The position numbers were made by a program, and so were the translations under genes. Of a stretch of DNA of 50,147 nt, positions 37,250 to 46,879 are shown one piece after another. This DNA is from Solimicrobium sp. GTDB taxonomy: Bacteria; Pseudomonadota; Gammaproteobacteria; Burkholderiales; Burkholderiaceae_D. The notes under the pieces were generated by a model, which was not told the origin of the DNA, did no database searches, and saw nothing but the letters and a program-made list of their open reading frames with translations. The stretch spans positions 1-50,147 of the forward strand of contig JAJNBE010000007.1 of NCBI GenBank assembly GCA_021155915.1, read 5' to 3'. Within the stretch, counting starts at the first letter, position 1, and every line of letters begins with the position of its first letter.

Positions 37250-37422
37250 AAGTAAGAACAACCTGCTGCGCGAGCCAAATACCGCGTTCGGAGCTACACA
37301 CTGGTGCTCAAAACTTTCATGTGATCCACAGTACATTCCAGTTACTGCGCGCCGTATCCCTTGTCTTTGGCTCACTCGCTACCGTTGTGTACAGATATCT
37401 CTAACATTGCGCTGAATTAAAC
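37250..37422 (+). repeat. Dispersed repeat, copy B
   Basis: Shares ordered sequence blocks with 34290-34480 in the same orientation: CTGCGCGAGCCAAATACCGC, a GGAG block, TCATGT, GTTACTGCGCGCCGT, CTCACTCGC..GTTGTGT, CAGATATCTCTAA and CGCTGAA. Together the copies bracket the MATE-kinase-thioesterase unit as direct repeats. Confidence 0.5.
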
Positions 37423-37958
37423 TCAATTCATGGCGTATTGAGATTTAGAATAGCAATATTTTACTCTCGAAGAAAGATGCAATTCTTCATGGTTGTATAA
37501 CTGGTTTCCATTTTTTAAATGAGTAACTTTTAAAACAGCTTCTGCTACCTCAATCTTGAGGGATGACTGAAATAATTGCCGTGCCTGCCGCTTTCTTATG
37601 AAGAGGGAGCGGATGAAGGGAAGGGGAGTACTACGGAAGTACTGTCCACTTGTATTTTGGTATAAAGCATCGTGACCGGCTTCATTAGTATTTCAGATGC
37701 AGTAAAAGTAGCGATCAATATAGTTGTAAATAAATCTTTGTTGTTTAGGGTGGATTGCCAGCTTTAAGACAAGTCTCACAGTAAATCCTTAAGCAATTAT
37801 CAGACTTCCTATTTACATTCTTCCACTCCTTATTAAATAGGGTTAAAATTCCTTGCTAACACATTGGTTAATTGGTAGCCTTCAACGGCCAAATCGTTCG
37901 GCAATAAGTCCGGCCGTTTCTATATGCGGTACATGGTCGTAATGAACTACGTCTCCTG

Positions 37959-38410
37959 ATGAATACGCTGGTTTTAGCATGCTGTCGTTACACAAGTTGG
38001 CTTTGCGCCCCCATCACTGATGAAGTTGCCTCGATGGTTCTTGCCTCTGAAGTTAAATCACACTTAGGGAAAAACTTCCGCAACAAAGGTGTTGGCAAAT
38101 AAGCCATCAAGTGCTGTTCTTCCACGCTCGAGATCGACCCTCCTTGCAAAGCTAACTCATGCAAAGGTAGAGGAGGATCATGAAGTGTCAGCTAACTCCG
38201 TAAAAAAGCCCTGCGATAGCCTCAATGGAGGCACTCAACGTTCGCCGTAGTGTGGTGCATCGGAAAAGTGCGGTGAAGGATGCTTCCTCTATCGCAAAAG
38301 ATCGGACGTTTGCCTCCATTTGGGTGCAGGCAGCTACGGAGCTCGAATTGGAAGCCCATCAACGTATGCTTACTGAATTAGATAAAATTGTGCGCGGCAA
38401 TTGTGTTTAG
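37959..38410 (+). pseudogene. Frame-broken small gene, unknown family
   Basis: Three consecutive plus-strand coding-like pieces in different frames: MNTLVLACCRY...ITDEVASMVLASEVKSHLG from ATG 37959; then GKTSATKVLANKPSSAVLP...AKVEEDHEVSANSVKKPCDS after an A-run near 38073; then a 61-codon frame from 38225 ending AATELELEAHQRMLTELDKI at stop 38408-38410. Amino-acid usage in each piece is normal and the joins need only small shifts. Read as one, they give a ~150-residue soluble protein that I do not recognise. The 61-codon ORF alone could be a real small protein. Confidence 0.35.
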
Positions 38411-38907
38411 AGCACGTAGGGCGGTTCTATACAGGGCTACCGGATTGAACTGTTGGTCGGAATGCTATGCAGGGGCTATAGTTTTGCCGCTTGCCTTATG
38501 TAGCGGTAAAGCGTTGCCTACCCATCACTCTTTGCTCTTTTATCAAACGGATCACGTCCAGTTTGGCACGGTTGTTAAATACCTCAAGTTTCCTTTTCCT
38601 TTCCTTCTCCTCAGATAGTGGATTTCTAAGCTATCGAAATATCCTCAGAAATTAAACCGTTCCAGTTAGCGCTTTTTTAAGTATTGTTTGCCCAAACGCG
38701 CGATTGGCGTGCAACCTATACGTTGAAATGACGAGCAAGGCCTTCAGTAAGCCGCTCAGTTGGTAAGCCTGTGAATCCTAAACAAAATAATAGTTTGTTG
38801 AACAGTATAAATTTTCCACATGTTCAACCTGTTATCGAAGTATAAAATAATCAGCGGCTGTCGCAGTGTAGCAGGGAAGGAAATTGTAGAAAACGAACCT
38901 GGGAATA

Positions 38908-38930
38908 GGCTTTTCCTTTTAGGAAAAGCC
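38908..38930. repeat. Perfect 9-bp hairpin with 5-base loop
   Basis: GGCTTTTCC-TTTTA-GGAAAAGCC, followed by CCGAGCTCAAAGG, which resembles the CCTGAG..CAAAGG edge of the palindromic units in the MITE-like elements. No T-run follows, so it is not a standard terminator. Confidence 0.55.
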
Positions 38931-39122
38931 CCGAGCTCAAAGGCTATACACCGAGAGTCGTGAAAAACGGACAATCAATTTGTCTATTGATGAAGCTCAA
39001 GACAATCGCTTTGACAACAGAAAAACAAAGGGGGTCAGGAAGCAACTCGCAGTCAGCAGTAGGTGCTATAAAAATCCTAAATGCTTATGGCTGCGAGTAG
39101 TAAATTGTCAGAGTGAGTATGC

Positions 39123-40430
39123 CTATCGAACGACGCCAATTGCGATTTGCTCTGGGTATTTTCCAGTAGTGTCTTGAACGCCAACAGGAGACAACTTTCC
39201 GTTTTCGACATCAATTATATAGGTCGATATAGTGAAATTATAATAGTTCAAAACATACGCAAAATGGCCTGTTGGATCGATTTGCAAACGGTACGGGCTA
39301 TTTGCATACAAAGTACCAGTTAGGGACCACGCGCCAGCGGAATCGATGGTATAAGCTGATATTACGTTTTTCTCATAATCCGTTGTATAGGCGAACTTCC
39401 CTGTTGGATGGACTGTCGCAAAATAAGCGCGTTCAATTTTAAAATTCTCAACAGGAACAGGAGTCAGCACACCGTTAACGGAATTAATAGTAAAAGCCGA
39501 CAAACTGGTATCATTCCAATTCGAAACATACGCGAACTTGCCTGCCGGATCGAATGCTACATAAAACGGGGATGGTTCAGGAGTGGTAACAGTACCAGCC
39601 GGAGTCAGCGCCCCAGTGGCGGAATCAATGGAAAAAGCTGACACACTGTTTCCCTCGACGTTCGCAACATAGGCAAACTTACCGGTTGGATCGATTGCGA
39701 TCGAATAAGGTCCATTTCCAGTGGGGAAAGTATTAACACCAGGCAGAGCTGTCAGCGCGCCTGTGTCAGAATTAACGATGTAAGCCCTCACGTTATTGTC
39801 ATCGTAATTCGTAACGTAGGCGAATTTGCCATTCGGATTGAGTGCTATCGAAAACGAGCCTCCTCCAGTGGGAATTTTTTCTTTATGAGAAGTGAGTTCG
39901 CCGGTATTTGGATCAATAGTAAAGACTGATATATTTCGGTCATCTGCATTCGCCACATAGACGAATTTGCCTGCCGGATCGACTGCAAGAGAATTCGGAC
40001 TCTTACCAGTATGGTAAGTATCACCAGGAGTCAGCGCGCCCGTGGCGGAATTAATGGAGTAGGCCGACATATTGTTGCTAGAGCTATTGACAACATAGGC
40101 GAACGTATTTTTGTAACAAGTTACGTCGACATTGACTGCGGATGAGCCGGAGGCGTTTGCTATGTGGCATGTCATACCTTCAGGCTGAATCGCCACCGTT
40201 ACCTTGTAGCTTGAGCCGGATTTAACCGCAGATGGAAATTCAAACTCGCCATTGTCCTTAACCATAATGTCGTCGTGACCATTGTTCATTAGTACCAGCG
40301 ATTTCGATGCCGATAGTTGGCTTACCGTTCCTTTTACTTTATAAGCGGTGCCGCTCCCGCTCCCACCGTTACAACCTGACAAAACCGCAATTAGTCCAGC
40401 TATAACTGCTGTATATATTTTAATTCGCAT
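39123..40430 (-). CDS. Lipoprotein with lactonase/YncE-like beta-propeller
   Basis: 435 residues. The N-terminal signal peptide ends in a lipobox (AVLSGC, Cys ~20), followed by a Gly/Ser linker, so the protein is expected to be lipid-anchored. Residues ~30-105 form a small beta domain with two Cys. From ~110 to the end are about seven blades of ~45 residues with the pattern (K)FAYVxNxxxNxxSAYxIdxxTGALTP ... PxxxAxDPTGKFAYVAN, as in the YVTN/6-phosphogluconolactonase-like propellers. The catalytic residues of true lactonases are not evident, so a binding or structural role is more likely. Stand-alone gene; AAGG lies ten bases upstream of the start. Confidence 0.85.
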   Translation of the reverse strand: MRIKIYTAVIAGLIAVLSGCNGGSGSGTAYKVKGTVSQLSASKSLVLMNNGHDDIMVKDNGEFEFPSAVKSGSSYKVTVAIQPEGMTCHIANASGSSAVNVDVTCYKNTFAYVVNSSSNNMSAYSINSATGALTPGDTYHTGKSPNSLAVDPAGKFVYVANADDRNISVFTIDPNTGELTSHKEKIPTGGGSFSIALNPNGKFAYVTNYDDNNVRAYIVNSDTGALTALPGVNTFPTGNGPYSIAIDPTGKFAYVANVEGNSVSAFSIDSATGALTPAGTVTTPEPSPFYVAFDPAGKFAYVSNWNDTSLSAFTINSVNGVLTPVPVENFKIERAYFATVHPTGKFAYTTDYEKNVISAYTIDSAGAWSLTGTLYANSPYRLQIDPTGHFAYVLNYYNFTISTYIIDVENGKLSPVGVQDTTGKYPEQIAIGVVR

Positions 40431-41508
40431 AAGGTTTTTTCCTTACGTTTTTATGGAACCGCAAATCCTACATGAGTCTGCAAAATCGACCGATAAAATA
40501 CGTAAAACTTTTTGATAAACGAGAGAAAAAACCACGGTTGGGATGAATCGCATTTTATTGCAAGGAAAGTAATGGGAAAAAGAAATAGAAAAGCATGAAC
40601 TAATGCCCATTTGATAAGTGCAAGTTTTATATCTTTGGTCGAAGCAATAGAGGGTGTATCGTCTCACGGATATTAGCCACGGAATCTAATTCGTATATAT
40701 TCATAATATTTTTCCGACAAATCCTTGAGCAAAAAGTTGCTTGTCGGAGCAACTGTTATAAGATACCTACCTAAGACCTGCCAGCAGAATAGTTTAAAGC
40801 TAAGGCGCTGGCAGGGGGTACCTATTTTATAGGTAATACATTTATCGTCCGTGGTAGGAAGATGGCAAAATTTCCAGTGCAACGTTACAAAGGGTGGAGT
40901 GTTATTGACTCTTAAATCCTACAGAAATCGGAGAATACTCTATCAAAATTTGATTAAATTTTCGAGAAATGGACGAATAGATCACATTTATAGCGGATGC
41001 GTTGCAGCCCTAGACTTTTAGGTTAGTTTACTAAAATAGTTGGCCAGTTTTTTTGTTGAAAGTTTAATTAATGCTAATGAATTGGAAGGAATTACCCTAA
41101 CTGCAATTTTAATGCCAATTTGCTTATTTTCAGCATTACCGCTACCACGATACTAATACAATTAAGTTATTAAAGAGGTCGTTTTCTATTACTATATGGG
41201 AAATGATCCTCCCCACGTAGTGCGGCCTGTAGATGTACCGTTTAATTATTGTTTTCTCGTGTTGATGGAAAGCGGCCTGGATAACTAATGCGTTGCTCAG
41301 GAAAAATTTCATAGCTAACAAAGGGGATTTTAGGCCCCAAAAGTTCAGCCTAGCTGATATTTTTAGCGTTTACGCCGCATGTTAGAGTTAAGTTTAATGA
41401 TCGCTTGCCGGTATGTTGAAATGTCCGGTGTTTGAAATTTTTTAGTAGGGCACAGGGAAATTAAGGTCGTTATCTTAATCCGTTGTTACTATATATAAAA
41501 AGTAAAGC
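40431..41508. other. ~1.1-kb intergenic region, no convincing gene
   Basis: AT-rich with only weak short frames. It holds an inverted repeat CTGCCAGC (40778-40785) / GCTGGCAG (40807-40814) next to TACCTATTTTATAGGTA (40819-40835), which may be a hairpin or the edge of an old mobile element. The minus-strand frames at 40443-40667 and 40673-40882 lack ribosome sites and recognisable content. Confidence 0.45.
40778..40835. repeat. Inverted repeat CTGCCAGC...GCTGGCAG with adjacent palindrome
   Basis: An 8-bp perfect inverted repeat with a 21-base spacer, followed four bases later by the palindromic TACCTA..TAGGTA. No coding context; function unknown. Confidence 0.4.
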
Positions 41509-42519
41509 ATGAATTTCGAAGAAAACCATATCGATACCAACAAGGCCTTCAATGCCAAAATGGAAATTGCCGGATTTTGGATCAGGCCTCTTGCATATTT
41601 GATTGATGTAATAGTCCTGTGGTTAATCGGATTATGCTTAGGGTTGTTTTTCTCGGATTATTTTTCGGATATGGGGCCCTGGGGAGTCCTTGTTGGGTTC
41701 AGCATCGCGGTGACTTATTTTACCATCTTGGAAAGCAATGTTGCTGGTGGTCAGTCGGTCGGAAAAACATTATTGAAGTTAAAAGTTGTGTCCCGAAACG
41801 GTGAACCCCTAAGCCTGCTAAAGTCATTCATTCGTGCTACGATGGTCTGCGTACCTTTGTTAAGGGGTTTCAGGGCTTATTCTGGTGATCAAATGTTTTG
41901 GTTTTTGTTGCCAACAGCAATTGTCTACCTATACGTTTTCAATCAAAAGACAAGACAATCCGTGCAGGATCTCGTGGTTAATTCCCTCGTAGTGAAAGAG
42001 AACATCTCAACAACGGATAGGTTTACAGATGTTATTTGGCGGGGGCATTACGTTTTGTTAGCAATGGTGCTTACCGCAATATTAACCGTTTTCGTTGGTA
42101 TTAGAAAAATAATAGTTACCAATCCCTCGACTATTGCTTTGCAAAATATATTTAAAAAAGATCCCGAGGTTGTTTCTGTGGAGATAAATGAAATGTTAGC
42201 AAATAGATTGAGTTTTCCTTATGGCAACCAAAAAGTAGAAGTAAGTATGGCGGTTCCAATTAAAACATTAACGGTTTTCGTCGGGGCTAAAAATAAGGCA
42301 AATGTAAATCCGGAGTTGATAGCAAAGCGATTTGAAAAAATCATCTTAAGAGAGAATCCTGATGTGGACTCGATAATGTTTTTTACATCGCAAGGTTTTG
42401 ATATCGGACTGTATAGTGAAATGCGTCGTCAGGTTTATCACTTCGGTTCTAAATCATTTAAGCAGAAACAATTGGAGACGTTGCAAAATCAACTTAGAAC
42501 ACTTGAATCAGAACAATAG
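41509..42519 (+). CDS. RDD family membrane protein
   Basis: 336 residues. The N-terminal RDD domain (~20-160) has the Arg and Asp signature in GFWIRPLAYLIDVIVLWLIG, two further hydrophobic segments, GQSVGKTLLKLKVVSRNGEPLS, and RQSVQDLVVNSLVV at its end. A fourth helix (~183-201, YVLLAMVLTAILTVFVGI) anchors a C-terminal ~135-residue soluble domain with a coiled-coil-like tail. RDD proteins are small integral membrane proteins proposed to transport ions or solutes; the specific role is unknown. The ribosome site is weak. No operon partners. Confidence 0.85.
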   Translation: MNFEENHIDTNKAFNAKMEIAGFWIRPLAYLIDVIVLWLIGLCLGLFFSDYFSDMGPWGVLVGFSIAVTYFTILESNVAGGQSVGKTLLKLKVVSRNGEPLSLLKSFIRATMVCVPLLRGFRAYSGDQMFWFLLPTAIVYLYVFNQKTRQSVQDLVVNSLVVKENISTTDRFTDVIWRGHYVLLAMVLTAILTVFVGIRKIIVTNPSTIALQNIFKKDPEVVSVEINEMLANRLSFPYGNQKVEVSMAVPIKTLTVFVGAKNKANVNPELIAKRFEKIILRENPDVDSIMFFTSQGFDIGLYSEMRRQVYHFGSKSFKQKQLETLQNQLRTLESEQ

Positions 42520-42686
42520 AGCACACAGTTTTTCTTAACCGTTCTAATAATATTTCGATGTTCGGCTTATTGCGTTGGGGTTTCCAATGTGTGATTCATA
42601 AACATCGTTTTAATTTACGCAGGTTTAATTAGTTTTAGCTCAAACTTGATCTGATAACTATCAGTTTTGATAGCGTGGCAGTCAGA

Positions 42687-43062
42687 TTATATTTGAGTCA
42701 GATTTTTCTGTGTCCAAATTGATTTCCCATCGTGCAAAGTAACAATTGATCCCCAAGCTTTGTAATTGTGCTTCTCCTTTTCTGGCGCATTGATCTGTGC
42801 TTCCTTAAGTGGAATGGTTTCTTGAGCGACTTTATCCTCCAAGACCTCCAACTCAAGGACGTCAAATTTAATGCGTACACCATTTATGTTTGCTGGCGTT
42901 TCCGAGGCTACAAGCAGCGGCGCCTCTGCCTTCGAATTGTTTATTCGTTATTTCCGGTGTTTCTGTAGTCATCATATAATAAGCCTTAGGTAAGTCGGTG
43001 AATATATCGAGGAAATGCAGGGGAATTTCAACAAAAATAACGGCCATGGTTTTCCTCAACAA
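42687..43062 (-). pseudogene. Frameshifted small gene (~120 codons), unknown function
   Basis: The first part (ATG 43060-43062 or the ATG 15 bases later) reads MAVIFVEIPLHFLDIF ... TETPEITNKQF, then runs out of sense (GRGAAACSLGNAS, stop 42868). A second part in the +1 frame reads NSKAEAPLLVASETPANING, then VRIKFDVLELEVLED ... KAWGSIVTLHDGKSIWTQKN to TAA at 42687-42689. Both halves have normal coding composition and join near 42935-42950. One inserted or deleted base would restore a ~120-residue protein. No family is recognised. Confidence 0.5.
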
Positions 43063-43107
43063 TCTTAATGGTTAGCGTTAAAACACCTGTTTTTACTGGA
43101 GCATTCG

Positions 43108-43686
43108 ATGGCTATTATTATTGAAACAGAACGCTTAATCTTGCGCACTTGGGAGCCCGAAGATGCGGAAACCTGGTTCCAAATCAACCAGGATCCTAAA
43201 GTCATCGAATTTTTACGTGGTTCATTAACGATGGAACAAGTTACTGATTTCATTGTGGCAGCGAATAACCATGCTGACAAATACAATTACACCTTATGGG
43301 CCGCATGTCTTAAACAGACGGGTGAATTAATTGGATACACCGGTTTAAATTACGTCGAGTGGCAAGCGCACTTTACTCCTGCTGTTGAAATAGGTTGGCG
43401 TTTAAGTTCGCAGCAATGGAATAAAGGTTATGCAACCGAAAGTGCTAAAGCCTCACTACAATTTGGATTTAATCAGTGCGCCCTTAAAAAAATTGTTTCA
43501 TTTACTGTGCCCGCCAATAAACGCTCTATTCGGGTTATGGACAAAATCGGCATGAAACGCGATATTGATGGAGATTTCGCCCATCCCAAATTGCCCTTAA
43601 ATCATCCGCTATCAAAACACCTTCTCTATTGTCTGGATTCTGATTCTTACGCTAAGAATTCTTTGGGCATAAAAAACGACCTCTAA
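43108..43686 (+). CDS. GNAT family acetyltransferase, RimJ/RimL type
   Basis: 192 residues, GGAG seven bases before ATG 43108. It has the RimJ/RimL-type start IIETERLILRTWEPEDAETWFQINQDPKVIEFL, the middle GELIGYTGL, EIGWRLSSQQWNKGYATESAKA (acetyl-CoA loop QxxKGYA) and NKRSIRVMDKIGMKRD. Members acetylate protein N termini or small molecules. It stands alone; the substrate is unknown. It is distinct in subfamily from the GNAT-like insert in the NRPS. Confidence 0.92.
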   Translation: MAIIIETERLILRTWEPEDAETWFQINQDPKVIEFLRGSLTMEQVTDFIVAANNHADKYNYTLWAACLKQTGELIGYTGLNYVEWQAHFTPAVEIGWRLSSQQWNKGYATESAKASLQFGFNQCALKKIVSFTVPANKRSIRVMDKIGMKRDIDGDFAHPKLPLNHPLSKHLLYCLDSDSYAKNSLGIKNDL

Positions 43687-44005
43687 TGCATGCGTGGGCC
43701 AAGAAATAATTATGTGTACGTCAACTATTTGAAGGAAGGGCGGGTCGAAAACGTCTGATACACAAGGTGATCCAGACAGGTGCTATCCCTAGATTGTTAT
43801 GCACAGTTTTCCTGGATAACGTTGTGGATAATTCCCCCAACCGCGGCTAAGCGACTGATTTTAATACTAGTCAGAACATTGACCGAAATTTAAGCAGGGT
43901 ATCGCAACACACCGGTTCACCGTGACTTTCGAAACCGGTCTTCCAGCGCCCTAGTACATGCGCCTGCCTTGCCACCATCACTCGAGCACTGAACTCCACG
44001 GTTTC
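43687..44005. other. Gap with DnaA-box-like motifs
   Basis: 319 bp without a gene. Two sites fit the DnaA-box consensus TTWTNCACA: TTATGCACA at 43797-43805 and TTATCCACA on the minus strand at 43823-43831, with a partial third (TTATCCAGG, minus, ~43811-43819) between. No dnaA gene or long AT-rich unwinding region is nearby, so this is not called an origin. Confidence 0.35.
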
Positions 44006-46585
44006 TCAGCTAATGATGCAGCCGTTCTCAGAATCCTCCTTAGTAGTGCCGGGGTGAAGATCATTTTCATTCATACTCAAAACTTCCGTCAACGTTATTT
44101 TTTTCATTTTCAAAAGCTCACGCATATCTTCATTAGCTAAAGCTTTTAAACCACTGTCAGATGTGGCAGCTAACATCTTTACAGTCAATGCTCTTTCCTT
44201 AAAATACTGGCGGATTTGTGAATTCGCAAATAAACTAACTATTACCTTTAAAGTGGCGACGAGAGAACTACCAACGCTCAAACGCTCTAGTAACTCAATA
44301 TAGGAGTATTTGTTTAAACACACTGAACATTCTTTTTGCAAGGACGCAAGGTCAGCGAGAAAAGATAGCAGCTCAAAACTCGGATCAACTGTTGAGTGCT
44401 CGTAGGCAAGGCTTTGATACTCTGGGTAAGTTTGACGGAAAATTACACTCGTTCTAAATTCCTCTAAAACATCGTAGAATGAAACAATATCCCATAGATT
44501 GATGAGCTGTTCTATATCCTTAGGAGTAAACGCCGCGATATTCATTTCATCTATAATCCTGAGAACATTAGCGACTTTATCAATATTTGGTAACGAAATT
44601 AATTTTCCTAGCGTTACCGAAAAAGAAGAATCATCGAGACATTCTCGGACTACAGGATATGCAAGAATGGTGGAAAGCGGAATGAGTTGGGGTAATTCCA
44701 AGAGCTCTTCCAAGTAAGATAATTCGTAAGTCTCCTTAGGCGTTAAGCTAGACTCATCATAGCGCGCTCTAACTTGCTTGTTACTTAGAAGTTTCGCCAA
44801 GGCAAACGTCTTGTCCGTATTTTTCTTCCATTGGTTCACAAACCAATCTATACTTAATTTACCATTTTTCAGGTCCTGTTGAATTCCTTCAAAATCCAGG
44901 GCAGCCGCATAATCTTTTAACCGCGGAATGGTGAGGAGTTGTTCGATGGGTTGGATATCGTGATCCAGAACTACTTGGAGCCCTCGAGCACCCAAGCTAG
45001 AAGCAAATTCACGTGGATTACTGTTAATAAGAAGATCACCTATCGCCAGTGTCCCTTTATTTAGATATTTTTGAGAATTACTCAGAATTTCTTTGAGGAC
45101 AAAGAAGGAATATTTGCAAATTAACGAGCTAGTCCACGCGACAGGATCTAACTTGTTATCTTCTATATGCTTATTTATATACCGGTTTTGCATAACTATA
45201 GAAATTTCGCCAATTCCTATTTGGACAAGTTTATCTATACTGAGCTCACCACTATCAATGGCTTGTTGAAATTCGATGTATTGTAAGGCATTAGCTAAGA
45301 GCGTACCCGTTCCATACTTATAATAATCGACAAACTGTTTTACGGTGAGTTTGTCATTCTTGAGATACTTTTGAATTCCATTTTTTTCCAAGATATCAAG
45401 AAAATTATTGCGCTTACTTTCGTTGGTTAATTTTAGTTTCCGGTCGTCTATTAAATCTAATAGCTGCTTAATAGATAACTTGCCGCTATCAAGAAGTTGT
45501 TGTATACCTTTCTTGTCAAAGAAAACAGGTAAGAGGTCATTGCAGCCGCTTATGCCATAACAACAGCGGAGGAGCTCTTGTACGGTTAGCTTGCCGTTAT
45601 CAAGATCTTTTTGAACGTATTTATTCGCGAAGTGGAAAGCGATTTGATCTCGAGTTTTATGGTGGAAAACGACATCCTCGAAGTACTCCTCTATTTGCAG
45701 ACTGCCATCAATGAGATATTTCTTAAGTCTTTCAAATTGCGATTCCGATAAATTTAATTCGAAGACATTCTTGCCAAAAGCAATTTCTTTTTCTTGCATT
45801 TCCTGTTTAGCTTGGGCAATAGTTAATTCGCCATTTTTGATTTTTTGTATAGTAAAAGGCCCACAATTTACCCCTAACTTTTGTTGTAAGTAGTCAATCC
45901 CGTTTTGATCAATAAAAAGATAACGTTCTAACCTATACTCAGGACAAGTAAAGAAAATTTCATTAGCAGAAAGTTGCTCTGTAATTTTCGCTTTACCTTC
46001 AGAGGTAAGCTTCCTCATACAGTACAGTTTCTGCTGATTCCAGCATGTAAGGGATAAACTGACGATATCTGCAAAGGGTAACGAGTGGGTGATGGAAGGA
46101 TATAGATCTTCTGGAAGATCCTGAACGTTCTTTGTTATGGCGACGTTTTTATGAGAAGCGTTGTGACGCGCGTTGTAACGTTCAATCGCCTTCTCGACAT
46201 CCGAATAATTCAAAATTTTTTCTAGTCGAGTAATATCTGCAGCGATTTTCTCCGTACACGCAGCATTATTTTTTAGTTTGGTGAACCCAACTTGTATATC
46301 CTGGCGGACGTAGATCGATGAATCATCTCTGTTTTTCTGACTCATGAGTAATACAAAAAATCCTTCGAGGAACTGGTCAGGGTGTAGGGTATCAAAATTA
46401 GTAATCAGCATAGTTTCAATTGCTACACGAGTAACCGGCGTATCTTCGAAGAGGCATCCTTTCGCGTAGATGTTATCCAACACGCACTCGCCATCAACCA
46501 GTCTGGCATTGACGTCTGGCTCGTCGGCTGATTGCGGATAGGTAATCCTATTTACATTGTTGAAACTAATCATTCTTTTTCCCAT
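44006..46585 (-). CDS. Large F-box repeat protein, probable effector
   Basis: 859 residues. An F-box-like motif lies at ~157-190 (DLPEDLYPSITHSLPFADIV, then SLSLTCWNQQKLY), the Skp1-binding signature of eukaryotic F-box proteins. From ~230 to ~620 there are many degenerate ~35-40-residue repeats with the core (N)GIQxxLxxGKLSIxxLLxx, for example GIQQLLDSGKLSIKQLLDL, GIQKYLKNDKLTVKQFVDY and GIQQDLKNGKLSIDWFVN; the C-terminal ~230 residues are helical. No membrane segments. F-box proteins in bacteria are nearly always host-directed effectors; secretion is inferred. Start ATG 46585 has no clear ribosome site; ATG 46573 follows GGGAAAAAG and may be the true start. Confidence 0.8.
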   Translation of the reverse strand: MGKRMISFNNVNRITYPQSADEPDVNARLVDGECVLDNIYAKGCLFEDTPVTRVAIETMLITNFDTLHPDQFLEGFFVLLMSQKNRDDSSIYVRQDIQVGFTKLKNNAACTEKIAADITRLEKILNYSDVEKAIERYNARHNASHKNVAITKNVQDLPEDLYPSITHSLPFADIVSLSLTCWNQQKLYCMRKLTSEGKAKITEQLSANEIFFTCPEYRLERYLFIDQNGIDYLQQKLGVNCGPFTIQKIKNGELTIAQAKQEMQEKEIAFGKNVFELNLSESQFERLKKYLIDGSLQIEEYFEDVVFHHKTRDQIAFHFANKYVQKDLDNGKLTVQELLRCCYGISGCNDLLPVFFDKKGIQQLLDSGKLSIKQLLDLIDDRKLKLTNESKRNNFLDILEKNGIQKYLKNDKLTVKQFVDYYKYGTGTLLANALQYIEFQQAIDSGELSIDKLVQIGIGEISIVMQNRYINKHIEDNKLDPVAWTSSLICKYSFFVLKEILSNSQKYLNKGTLAIGDLLINSNPREFASSLGARGLQVVLDHDIQPIEQLLTIPRLKDYAAALDFEGIQQDLKNGKLSIDWFVNQWKKNTDKTFALAKLLSNKQVRARYDESSLTPKETYELSYLEELLELPQLIPLSTILAYPVVRECLDDSSFSVTLGKLISLPNIDKVANVLRIIDEMNIAAFTPKDIEQLINLWDIVSFYDVLEEFRTSVIFRQTYPEYQSLAYEHSTVDPSFELLSFLADLASLQKECSVCLNKYSYIELLERLSVGSSLVATLKVIVSLFANSQIRQYFKERALTVKMLAATSDSGLKALANEDMRELLKMKKITLTEVLSMNENDLHPGTTKEDSENGCIIS

Positions 46586-46879
46586 CTAGACAATTTTAGG
46601 TGTACGCCAAATCAAATTAAAATTCTTACTAGGAATAGTTTATTGATTAACACATCAGAATACTATTGTGGTTTTCCACATCAAAAAGACTTTTGCGTAA
46701 ACATTGGAACGTTTTACGAACTTCTGCAAGGTTAAAAAAATCGTCAACAGAGGGATCTAAGATTAAACTCCTTATTTCCTGTTCAACCTTTTCCTGCAAG
46801 GGAGAAAGCACTGACCGGACTTTGGTCAACCAATCTTTGTTGGATTTCTGAATTCATTACTCACCAGCGGAGCAAAAAA

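Larger units (their letters stand above)
37043..39122. other. ~2.1-kb non-coding/decayed region between MATE and lipoprotein genes
   Basis: No intact convincing gene. From 37084 to 37110 a short block (GGCCTAGCCCCACAAATTGTCG) matches the interior of the MITE-like element copy 2. A dispersed repeat copy lies at 37250-37422, frame-broken coding fragments at 37959-38410 and a perfect hairpin at 38908-38930. The MATE promoter should lie near 37060-37200 on the minus strand, but no box is certain. The rest shows nothing I can name. Confidence 0.5.

Noticed and set aside
40443..40882. Two minus-strand small frames upstream of the lipoprotein gene
   Set aside because: No ribosome site and no plausible protein character; the second spans an inverted repeat.
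43797..43831. Chromosomal replication origin
   Set aside because: Only two full DnaA-box matches, no AT-rich unwinding element and no dnaA/dnaN/gidA-type neighbours.
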